From contig CAJBIL010000490.1 in assembly GCA_903953145.1 (NCBI GenBank), forward strand, positions 1 through 15,735: DNA of 15,735 nucleotides. The letters are read 5' to 3'. This document shows positions 8,356 to 15,009 of this stretch, one piece after another (position 1 is the stretch's first letter; the number at the start of each line of letters is the position of its first letter). Made by a program: the position numbers and the translations under genes. The notes beneath the pieces are model-generated. The model saw nothing but the letters and a program-made list of their open reading frames with translations. It was not told the DNA's origin and did not search any database. This stretch comes from an uncultured beta proteobacterium (lineage in GTDB: Bacteria > Pseudomonadota > Gammaproteobacteria > Burkholderiales > Rhodocyclaceae).

Positions 8356-9561
8356 TCAGAATTGGATGCCGGATTTTTCAGCGACGGTGTGCATATCCTT
8401 GTCACCGCGACCCGAGAGGTTAACCAGCAGAATCTTGTCTTTCGGCAAGGTGGGCGCAAGCTTGGTGGCGTAAGCAATGGCATGACTGGATTCAAGCGCA
8501 GGAATAATACCTTCGAGCCGGCACAGGCTATGAAAAGCAGCAAGCGCCTCGGCATCGGTAATGCCGACATATTCTGCCCGCCCGGAATCCTTAAGCCAGG
8601 CGTGCTCGGGGCCAACGCCAGGATAATCAAGACCGGCCGAAATCGAGTGCGTCTCGATGATCTGACCATTCTCATCCTGTAGCAGATAAGTCCGGTTGCC
8701 GTGCAGAACACCAGGCCGCCCCGCCGTTAGCGAAGCAGAATGACGTCCCGTTTCAATCCCTTCGCCAGTTGCCTCAACTCCGATCAGGCGAACGCCCTCG
8801 ACCGGAATATATGGATGAAAAATCCCCATTGCGTTCGATCCGCCACCCACACAGGCAATCACTGCATCCGGCTGACGACCGCACTGTGCCTGCATCTGAA
8901 CAATCGACTCCTTGCCAATCACCGTTTGGAAATCGCGGACCATCATTGGATAAGGATGTGGGCCAGCCACAGTACCGATGATGTAAAACGTATTGGAAAC
9001 ATTCGTGACCCAGTCACGCATCGCCTCGTTCAAGGCATCCTTAAGCGTTTTTGAGCCGCTTTCCACCGGTACAACGGTGGCACCCAAAAGCTTCATGCGG
9101 TAGACATTTGCAGCCTGTCGCTTGATGTCCTCCGACCCCATATAGACGACGCACTCCATGCCGAAACGAGCCGCCACGGTGGCAGTTGCAACGCCATGCT
9201 GACCGGCACCTGTTTCTGCAATTACCCGTGGCTTGCCCATGCGACGGGCCAGCATGGCCTGACCGATACAATTATTTATTTTGTGCGCGCCAGTGTGATT
9301 CAGATCTTCACGTTTAAGATAAATCTGAGCGCCACCAAGTAATTCTGACCAACGCTTGGCGTGATAAACCGGACTCGGCCGGCCTACAAAGTGCTTGAGG
9401 TCGTACTCGAATTCAGCGGTAAAAAGAGGATCGCGCTGCGCAAAGGCATAGGCTTCTTTGAGCTCTTCAAGTGCGGCGATCAGTGTCTCGGAAACAAAAA
9501 CGCCACCGTACTGACCAAAGTGACCACGCGCATCAGGCAAATCGTAATGTGAGGTAACCAT
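8356..9561 (-). CDS. trpB: Tryptophan synthase beta subunit
   Basis: PLP-dependent beta subunit that condenses indole with serine to give tryptophan. I place the start at the ATG at 9561, giving 401 aa, close to the family's about 397. The protein then begins MVTSHYDLPD, matching the usual family N-terminus. AAGGA at 9568-9572 lies 6 nt upstream. A longer reading to 9594 would use a TTG and add 11 unconserved residues. The PLP lysine is K94 in HTGAHKINN, the phosphate loop is CVGGGSNAMG, and the quality signatures GQHGVATA and LSGRGDKD are intact. A 165-bp spacer separates it from trpF, the longest gap in this gene run, with a candidate promoter and hairpin. Confidence 0.96.
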   Translation of the reverse strand: MVTSHYDLPDARGHFGQYGGVFVSETLIAALEELKEAYAFAQRDPLFTAEFEYDLKHFVGRPSPVYHAKRWSELLGGAQIYLKREDLNHTGAHKINNCIGQAMLARRMGKPRVIAETGAGQHGVATATVAARFGMECVVYMGSEDIKRQAANVYRMKLLGATVVPVESGSKTLKDALNEAMRDWVTNVSNTFYIIGTVAGPHPYPMMVRDFQTVIGKESIVQMQAQCGRQPDAVIACVGGGSNAMGIFHPYIPVEGVRLIGVEATGEGIETGRHSASLTAGRPGVLHGNRTYLLQDENGQIIETHSISAGLDYPGVGPEHAWLKDSGRAEYVGITDAEALAAFHSLCRLEGIIPALESSHAIAYATKLAPTLPKDKILLVNLSGRGDKDMHTVAEKSGIQF

Positions 9562-9567
9562 AAATTT

Positions 9568-9572
9568 TCCTT
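9568..9572 (-). promoter_or_regulatory. Ribosome binding site that fixes the trpB start
   Basis: AAGGA on the minus strand, 6 nt before the ATG at 9561. It favours this ATG over the in-frame TTG at 9594, which lies upstream of this site. Confidence 0.7.
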
Positions 9573-9642
9573 GAGGGAATTGCAACAAAAGCAAAAATAC
9601 ATACGGACGATTCAGAGAAACGCCTTATGCCTCAGATATGGT

Positions 9643-9661
9643 TGGCGAAGTGGTGTCGCCA
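9643..9661. repeat. Hairpin in the trpF-trpB spacer
   Basis: TGGCGA (9643-9648) and TCGCCA (9656-9661) are perfect 6-bp arms around a 7-nt loop. The stem can extend with GTT/AAC across a 2-nt bulge. No T-run follows on the minus strand, so it is not an intrinsic terminator. It could shape the trpB leader RNA or slow degradation from the trpF side; function is unproven. Confidence 0.35.
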
Positions 9662-9694
9662 GCAACTACGGGTACGACCGCCGTGATTCTTGCG

Positions 9695-9722
9695 CATATA
9701 TTGCTATCCAGTTCTGCTTCAA
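9695..9722 (-). promoter_or_regulatory. Candidate internal promoter for trpBA-accD
   Basis: On the minus strand TTGAAG (9717-9722) is followed after 16 bp by TATATG (9695-9700). This is a passable sigma-70-like pair placed just after the trpF stop at 9727. The unusually long spacer before trpB makes an internal promoter plausible. The match is imperfect and no start site is known. Confidence 0.28.
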
Positions 9723-9726
9723 TCAA

Positions 9727-10350
9727 TCAGCAGCAATCAAGGACTCGCACGGCAGCCACGAAAGCGCGAATTTTTTCTGCGTCCTTGATTCCCTTGCTTA
9801 CCTCAACGCCCGAAGATACGTCTACCGCTGCCGGGCACACCCGCCGAACGGCGTCACCAACATTGCCGGCATCAAGCCCGCCTGAAAGCACAATCGGTTT
9901 GCCCAAAGCCGGCGGAATCAAAGTCCAGTCAAAAACCTGACCGCTACCACCGTAACCATCAACAAAGGCATCGAGCAAAATTGCCTGCGCAGTCGGAAAA
10001 TCAGCTGCGTATTGTACCAAATCCATTCCTGGCTTGACGCGAGCGGCCTTGATGTAGGGCCGATCAAACTGACAACAATAACTTTCGCTCTCTTCACCAT
10101 GAAACTGCAGCAAATGGATTGGCACTGCGGCTAACGTTTCGCGAACAACGACCGGATCAGCATTAACGAACAAGCCGACTACACTAACAAAGGGCGCAAT
10201 GGCGTGCGCCAACATCGATGCGCTTTGCAGATCAACAAAGCGCGGACTCGGCGGATAAAAAACTAGCCCGATTGCATCTGCACCGGCTTCAACTGCAACC
10301 TGAACATCTTTAATACGAGTCAGACCACAGATCTTGATGCGTGGTTTCAT
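9727..10350 (-). CDS. trpF: Phosphoribosylanthranilate isomerase
   Basis: Isomerises N-(5-phosphoribosyl)anthranilate to the carboxyphenylamino-deoxyribulose phosphate in tryptophan synthesis. A TIM barrel of 207 aa from the ATG at 10350, normal for a stand-alone TrpF. The catalytic residues are present: Cys8 in KICGLT and Asp127 in LLDAFVDGYGGSG. LQFHG (81-85), LSGGL (155-159) and DVSSGVE (177-183) are the usual barrel-end motifs. A TTG at 10353 directly precedes the ATG and would add one residue. The AGGAG site is 7 nt from the TTG and 10 nt from the ATG, so either could be used. The gene follows truA by about 31 bp, as in Pseudomonas, and is separate from any trpC. Confidence 0.95.
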   Translation of the reverse strand: MKPRIKICGLTRIKDVQVAVEAGADAIGLVFYPPSPRFVDLQSASMLAHAIAPFVSVVGLFVNADPVVVRETLAAVPIHLLQFHGEESESYCCQFDRPYIKAARVKPGMDLVQYAADFPTAQAILLDAFVDGYGGSGQVFDWTLIPPALGKPIVLSGGLDAGNVGDAVRRVCPAAVDVSSGVEVSKGIKDAEKIRAFVAAVRVLDCC

Positions 10351-10360
10351 CAAACTAAAA

Positions 10361-10365
10361 CTCCT
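10361..10365 (-). promoter_or_regulatory. Ribosome binding site of trpF, with an ambiguous start
   Basis: AGGAG on the minus strand. Its spacing is 10 nt to the ATG at 10350 and 7 nt to the adjacent TTG at 10353, so spacing alone favours TTG while codon preference favours ATG. Confidence 0.6.
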
Positions 10366-10381
10366 GTTTTTACAATGCGGA

Positions 10382-11164
10382 TTAACCAGGCAAAAAACTT
10401 TCCTCGGTCACAACCGGCAGACGCCAATGTGCTTCGTACTGAACGCCGATCAGATAAAGTCCCCCTGCCGCAAAAGTCGGCGCGGCGAGGCGACGGTCAG
10501 CCATTGTAAGTAGCTCAGCTATCCAGCCCGGCGGATTTTTTCCCTGGCCGACATAAACAAGACTGCCCACCAGATTTCGCACCATATGATGCAGAAAAGC
10601 ACTCGCTTCAAAATCAAAGAGGATTAGATCACCCTCCCTGCGAACACTCGCCTGACGCAGTAATTTTATGGGTGTTTTAGCCTGACAGCCGGCAGCCCGG
10701 AAGGCCGAGAAGTCATGCTCGCCAATCAATAGCGCAGCAGCCTGCTGCATCACCTCGACATCAAGTGGATGATGGTACCAACCCACTCGCCCTTCCCACA
10801 GCCCCGGGCGTTGTGGTCGATTGAGCAATATATAGCGGTAACGACGACCATAAGCAGAAAAGCGTGCGTGGAAATCATCAGCGACCGGTTGCACCCAACG
10901 GACGGCAACCGCAGGAGGCAGAAACGCATTCACACCTCGCCCCCAAGCCGTCATGGGGCGCTCGACGTAAGTATCAAAATGCACTACCTGGCCGGTTGCA
11001 TGCACCCCTGCATCGGTTCGCCCGGCACAAACGACATCCACTTGAACACCGGCAATCCGTGCAAGCGCAAACTCCAGTTCGTTTTGCACAGTGCGGCCGG
11101 AGGGTTGCTTCTGCCAACCATGAAATGCACTACCGTCGTACTCAATCCCAAGAGCGATTCTCAT
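10382..11164 (-). CDS. truA: tRNA pseudouridine(38-40) synthase TruA
   Basis: Converts uridines 38, 39 and 40 of the tRNA anticodon arm to pseudouridine, without a cofactor, in the cytoplasm. The protein has 260 aa, the usual size. It begins MRIALGIEYDGSAFHGWQ, a family signature. The catalytic aspartate is D51 in GRTDAGVHATGQ. The second-half motif FLHHMVRNLVGSLVYVG is intact. The ATG at 11164 follows the upstream membrane gene by 9 bp, with AGGCG a few bases before it. fimV-truA-trpF adjacency is widely conserved, although here one extra gene separates fimV from truA. Confidence 0.96.
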   Translation of the reverse strand: MRIALGIEYDGSAFHGWQKQPSGRTVQNELEFALARIAGVQVDVVCAGRTDAGVHATGQVVHFDTYVERPMTAWGRGVNAFLPPAVAVRWVQPVADDFHARFSAYGRRYRYILLNRPQRPGLWEGRVGWYHHPLDVEVMQQAAALLIGEHDFSAFRAAGCQAKTPIKLLRQASVRREGDLILFDFEASAFLHHMVRNLVGSLVYVGQGKNPPGWIAELLTMADRRLAAPTFAAGGLYLIGVQYEAHWRLPVVTEESFLPG

Positions 11165-11173
11165 TTTAGTCGC

Positions 11174-11800
11174 CTATTGGAAACAACAGACCAGAAATGC
11201 CACGCAAGCCATCATTAGCACGAAGTAATCAATATTGCGCATCGAACGATAGGAAACCTCAACGCATTCGACCAGACCTGGCGAACCAATCGTTTGAACA
11301 GGGGAACTGGGCGTAGCAAGCAAAAAACGCCAGTCGCGTGGGCTCGGCAACGCCTCGACATAATGCAATACCAGCATCAAGCGAACGACTGCACGATCCG
11401 AATCAAAGCCGAAGTGTCTTAAAAACACCAGTAACTGCCTTGTCCCGCCAAGCAAAGCCGGTAGCGGCATCAACTCGAGGAAGGCTGCAACCGCAATCAA
11501 CACGAGGATCAAACGCCCAAGATGAATCAGCGCCTCCTGTAATCCTTCACGGGTCGGCATCGAGAAACCGGGCAACAACGGCTCGCCAGCAACACCCCAG
11601 AGGAAAACCATACTTAATGACAAGATCAACCAGCGCGCACGCCAGACAAGCCTTCGTGCCCGTAGCAGCGCAATCCGCCCAAGCAGTGGTAATGCAAAGA
11701 AAGCCATCACCAGCGACCAGCCCTCAAGCAATTGAAGAAGCACTAACGACATTAGCCATAGGAGAATATAGACAGCGGGATGCAGGATTGATCTCGGCAC
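11174..11800 (-). CDS. Multi-pass membrane protein, CbiQ/EcfT-like, role unknown
   Basis: A 208-residue hydrophobic protein with likely membrane segments at about 8-25, 28-43, 57-74, 92-112 and 190-206, separated by Arg-rich turns (RARRLVWRAR, 47-56). The central pattern, GLQEALIHLGRLILVLIAVAAF followed by a P-containing turn and a helix LLVFLRHFGFDSDRAVVRLMLVLHYVE, resembles the T-component fold (CbiQ/EcfT) of energy-coupling-factor transporters. However, the C-terminal Ala-Arg signatures that contact the ATPases are not evident, and no ATPase or S-component gene is adjacent. The start is a GTG at 11800 with a weak GGA upstream. A downstream start is possible, for example ATG at codon 17, though that would cut into the first helix. 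The gene follows the fimV terminator and precedes truA by 9 bp. The assignment to CbiQ-like is tentative. Confidence 0.72.
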   Translation of the reverse strand: MPRSILHPAVYILLWLMSLVLLQLLEGWSLVMAFFALPLLGRIALLRARRLVWRARWLILSLSMVFLWGVAGEPLLPGFSMPTREGLQEALIHLGRLILVLIAVAAFLELMPLPALLGGTRQLLVFLRHFGFDSDRAVVRLMLVLHYVEALPSPRDWRFLLATPSSPVQTIGSPGLVECVEVSYRSMRNIDYFVLMMACVAFLVCCFQ

Positions 11801-11830
11801 AAATTTCCAATAATCGACGGGATCAAATGT

Positions 11831-11865
11831 ATAAAAAGAAAAACCGTAGCCCCACAGGGCTACGG
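11831..11865 (-). terminator. Intrinsic terminator of fimV
   Basis: CCGTAGCCC (11844-11852) and GGGCTACGG (11857-11865) form a perfect 9-bp stem with a 4-nt loop. On the minus strand it is followed by TTTTTCTTTTT. It lies 27 bp after the fimV stop and separates fimV from the membrane gene and truA. Confidence 0.93.
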
Positions 11866-11891
11866 CCTTCAGTTAGTTGCGAGCGTTCTTT

Positions 11892-14864
11892 TTAACCTAT
11901 TTTGGAAATGATCGACTTCGCTTTTTCTTTTTGCTCGGCATTGCCTTCTTTCAGCACTTCTTCGAGCAACTCGCGCGCGCCATCAAGATCGCCCATTTCT
12001 TCGTAGGCTTTGGCAAGATCAAGCTTGGTCGTGACTTCTTCGCTTGAAGAGTCGCCATCGGACTCATCGAAAACGTCCGACTCTCCCCCCAATTGCGGGA
12101 TAACGACGGTTTCAGCCTGCTCGATCGAAAAATCAGGTAATTCAACAACCCCAGCTTTGGCAAGCTGTGCAACCGAATCCGGCTGAGCACTTGCAACTGC
12201 ATCATCAAGGTCAAGACTGATCGATGAAAGGTCAAAAGACGGTTCATGAGCCGCTTGGCCAAGCACCGTCGATTTGGACAATTCAACATCGAACTCAATT
12301 TCTTTATCGTCGGCCTCACCGATATCGAGCATATCGGATATCGAGGTAACGTCAGTTGTTTTGGCAGCCGTGGCAGAAACCGGGCTTTCGTCAAAAGTAA
12401 TATCAAAATCCAGATCGCTATCAACCACTGGCTCAGGAGCCTGGCTGACAACTGTGTCTGATTCCGTTTCAACATCCGTCAGGTTGAAATCCAGACCGAC
12501 AACGCCCGTATCCACTTCCGCTTCCACGGGCTTGGCAATAGCAGGAGTCCCCCCGATATCAAAATCAAGCGCATCCGCGCTTACGTCTGCTTCAGGAGAC
12601 GGAACGGAAATATCTTTATCAGTTTCCGTGAGAAGAGCAGTCGGTTCAGAGTCCGCGTCGCCATCCATGCCAAGGTCAAAATCAAGACTGGCAAGTTCCG
12701 AGGTAGCAGCAATCCCAGTCTTAGCCTCAGGCTGCGGGACAATTTCCGGCAAGGCAAATGCTGAATCTGGCGCAGCAGCCTCTTCAGCGAGTTGCGCCAA
12801 CTGCCCAGGCATTGCCACGGTATTTTTAAGATTTTGAGAAGAAACAATAACGGTTGCGTTCGCATCAAAAGCGGGCATCGCAGCCTGTGTCACTCCACCA
12901 TAAAGCGGGTTCGGAGGATCAAGCTTGGCGCCCATCGCAGAAGCTTTCTCCCACTCGGCACCAACGCCACCTGTCTCGCCGTAAAGCTCAGTGGCCAGGG
13001 TTTCAAATTGCGAGAGGCTTTTTCGATTTGCATAAATCTCAAGCAGTTTGAGGTGAATGGCGTAGCGCTTGATGTCCTTTTGCTTCGCTTCAAGCAAAAT
13101 TTCCTCGGCCTGAGCATCACGACCGTAAGCCATGTAGACATCTGCCTCGGCGACCGGATCGACTTCATCCGTATCGATACTGCCAGGCCCCGCTTGACTG
13201 AAATCAGTCTGTGCAGGTGCGTTTGAGGTATCGACGCTTTGACCACCCGTACTTCTAAACACCGAATTGGCTGTCAGACTATTGTTCGGATTCAACGTAG
13301 TGCTACTACCCGGCAATTGCTTATCACCCGCACCCGAACGACGGCGCTTGTAAACAAACAGGCCGGCAAGCAAAGCCAGTATGCCGCCACCAGCAGCCAG
13401 CGTCATGGGATCTTCAAGCAAATCATTCAAGAAGTCTGGCTCTTCGGGGGGCGGAGGAGGGGGCGCAAGCTTAGGCTTTGGTTGCGGCAGAACTTCTGGC
13501 TTGATCTCCGACTTTGATAACTCAGGGCCAGAAACGGCAACCTCAGTAGGCTTGGCCGATTTTAGCTCAACCGGTTTATCGACCAATTTCTCAGCAGGTT
13601 TTTCCACAACGGGATCAGGCTTGGCAGGCAACGGCGCAATCGGCACAGGGGCAGAAGATGTCGCAGGCGCTGCTTTAGCAACTGACTGTTTTTGCAGGTC
13701 AGCAAGGTTTTGATTTTTCAGTTCAACGAGTTTTTGCAACTCTGTTATATTTTTTTCAAGGCTAGCCAAGCGATCATTGGCTTCCTTCAATGCTTTTCCC
13801 TTGGAAATCTGATCTTCTTCGACGCCTTTGGCTAACGGACCAGGCTTACTAGCCACAGATTCCGCTTTGGAAACCTTGACCTGATCTTTAGCTTCAACCG
13901 CTGCAGACGCCCTGTCTTCGACCTTGGGTGTAATTTTGCCAGTCGACTCCTGCTTGGCCGCTTCTTCTTTTACTGGTGATTGCGCAGCAATTCCGGACAA
14001 CTTCCGGCGATAAGCATTCCAGTCGGAAGACTGAGCAACAACGATTTTCTTTGCGTCACTTTCAGGTATCGCTTCAAGCGCAGATTTTTCAGGAACGGAC
14101 AGTATCCTGCCGGCTTTCAGGCGATTCATGTTGCCGCCATCAAAAGCCTCCTGATTGGAACGGAACAGCCCAACCAGCATCTGGTCGAGAGAAACACCTT
14201 CCGGCTTTACTTCATTCGCAATTTTGTTCAGCGTGTCGCCACGCTTTACTTCACGTGTATCAACGCCGGGGGATTGCCGGACAGATTCTTTGGCTCGTGG
14301 TTTGCCCACATCAGCTTTAGCCGGCGATTTATCTTCCAGCAAGGAACTGGGCCGCACTTCAGTTATCGGCTTATTTTGTGCGGAAGGCTTGGCCAGCGCA
14401 GGAATCACCGGGGCAACTGCTCTAGCGGCAATCTCTGGCGGATCAAGCAGGAAAGTATATTCACGCACCAAACGACCAGCAGGCCAGCTTAGCTCCAGCA
14501 ACATATCCACAAAGGGATCGTTGATTGGCTTATCGGAGCTCAACTTGATAATTGACTGATCATTGGCCCGTTTATCGATTGAGAACCTAATCCCGATCAG
14601 CGTTGACGCATAGTCCAAACCTGCTTGCTTGAACGCATCTGGCGAAGCAAGTTGTGCCTTCATGCCGGATAGCTCTTCGCGCGTTGCCGACAACTCAACC
14701 TCGGCACGCAACGGCTGGCCTAGCGCAGAGAAAACGGTAACTTTACCAAGGCCTGCTGCATGCGCAACAAACGGCAAGCCCGAAAAAGCCAGGCATGTGG
14801 CGACCGCCAAAGCGGACTTGCGATATTTAAGGTTTTTTAATTTGTCGTCTATTTTTTTGGCCAC
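11892..14864 (-). CDS. fimV: FimV/HubP-type polar landmark and pilus assembly protein
   Basis: A 990-aa peptidoglycan-binding inner-membrane protein of the FimV/HubP family, which organises the cell pole and is needed for type IV pilus assembly and twitching. Features in order: signal sequence with likely cleavage after AHA (34-36); the conserved GLGKVTVFSALGQPLRAEVEL region (38-58) of the periplasmic domain; a LysM domain (about 204-258, REVKRGDTLNKIA...LSVP); a coiled coil (about 355-395); a Lys/Pro-rich linker with six prolines at 468-473; a transmembrane helix (about 487-505) followed by KRRR; a TPR-like segment (567-625); a long acidic cytoplasmic region with repeated LDFD motifs; and the FimV C-terminal TPR domain (944-990). 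The start is GTG at 14864, with AGGGT 6 nt upstream. It has its own terminator and a candidate promoter. Confidence 0.93.
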   Translation of the reverse strand: MAKKIDDKLKNLKYRKSALAVATCLAFSGLPFVAHAAGLGKVTVFSALGQPLRAEVELSATREELSGMKAQLASPDAFKQAGLDYASTLIGIRFSIDKRANDQSIIKLSSDKPINDPFVDMLLELSWPAGRLVREYTFLLDPPEIAARAVAPVIPALAKPSAQNKPITEVRPSSLLEDKSPAKADVGKPRAKESVRQSPGVDTREVKRGDTLNKIANEVKPEGVSLDQMLVGLFRSNQEAFDGGNMNRLKAGRILSVPEKSALEAIPESDAKKIVVAQSSDWNAYRRKLSGIAAQSPVKEEAAKQESTGKITPKVEDRASAAVEAKDQVKVSKAESVASKPGPLAKGVEEDQISKGKALKEANDRLASLEKNITELQKLVELKNQNLADLQKQSVAKAAPATSSAPVPIAPLPAKPDPVVEKPAEKLVDKPVELKSAKPTEVAVSGPELSKSEIKPEVLPQPKPKLAPPPPPPEEPDFLNDLLEDPMTLAAGGGILALLAGLFVYKRRRSGAGDKQLPGSSTTLNPNNSLTANSVFRSTGGQSVDTSNAPAQTDFSQAGPGSIDTDEVDPVAEADVYMAYGRDAQAEEILLEAKQKDIKRYAIHLKLLEIYANRKSLSQFETLATELYGETGGVGAEWEKASAMGAKLDPPNPLYGGVTQAAMPAFDANATVIVSSQNLKNTVAMPGQLAQLAEEAAAPDSAFALPEIVPQPEAKTGIAATSELASLDFDLGMDGDADSEPTALLTETDKDISVPSPEADVSADALDFDIGGTPAIAKPVEAEVDTGVVGLDFNLTDVETESDTVVSQAPEPVVDSDLDFDITFDESPVSATAAKTTDVTSISDMLDIGEADDKEIEFDVELSKSTVLGQAAHEPSFDLSSISLDLDDAVASAQPDSVAQLAKAGVVELPDFSIEQAETVVIPQLGGESDVFDESDGDSSSEEVTTKLDLAKAYEEMGDLDGARELLEEVLKEGNAEQKEKAKSIISKIG

Positions 14865-14897
14865 GGCGCCACCCTGAGCGTCGAAATCGGAATTATT

Positions 14898-14926
14898 AAA
14901 ATAACATCAGGAGGTTAGCGAAGCAA
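14898..14926 (-). promoter_or_regulatory. Candidate fimV promoter
   Basis: On the minus strand TTGCTT (14921-14926) and TATTTT (14898-14903) are separated by 17 bp, 33 bp before the GTG. The region is AT-rich and lies between the asd terminator and fimV, where a promoter is expected. The -35 match is only partial. Confidence 0.4.
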
Positions 14927-14939
14927 GCTAAACTTGCTT
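14921..14939. repeat. Inverted repeat overlapping the fimV -35 region
   Basis: AAGCAAG (14921-14927) and CTTGCTT (14933-14939) are perfect 7-bp arms around CTAAA. The left arm contains the candidate -35, so a protein bound here would compete with RNA polymerase. A second stem, TTAGC (14915-14919) with GCTAA (14927-14931), overlaps it and the two cannot form together. Confidence 0.4.
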
Positions 14940-14963
14940 GTGATGTACGCGGCTATTCAAAAC

Positions 14964-14995
14964 AAAAAAGCCGGGGCTTGCGCTCCGGCTTTTTT
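14964..14995. terminator. Intrinsic terminator after asd, usable in both directions
   Basis: AAAAAAGCCGG (14964-14974) pairs with CCGGCTTTTTT (14985-14995) around an inner GC pair and TTGC loop. Both strands end in a run of six T after the stem. It lies 14 bp after the asd stop, so its main job is to end asd transcription on the minus strand. Confidence 0.92.
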
Positions 14996-15009
14996 CGTCA
15001 AGCAATCAA

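Noticed and set aside
9562..9594. Longer TrpB with 11 extra N-terminal residues
   Set aside because: It would start at a TTG, upstream of the ribosome site that serves the ATG at 9561, and the added residues do not match the family N-terminus.
9632..9697. A 21-codon minus-strand reading frame in the trpF-trpB spacer, considered as a trp leader peptide
   Set aside because: It has only one Trp codon, no ribosome binding site, and the hairpin lies within it without a following T-run, so the layout of an attenuator is missing.
10357..10370. AAAAC/GTTTT stem that would place the trpF ribosome site in its loop
   Set aside because: The stem has four A-U pairs and one G-C pair, too weak to act as a switch under normal conditions.
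12274..12837. Plus-strand reading frame of 187 codons, very Ser-rich, opposite fimV
   Set aside because: It is antisense to the acidic repeat region of fimV; the Ser bias is the mirror of Asp/Glu/Ala codons.
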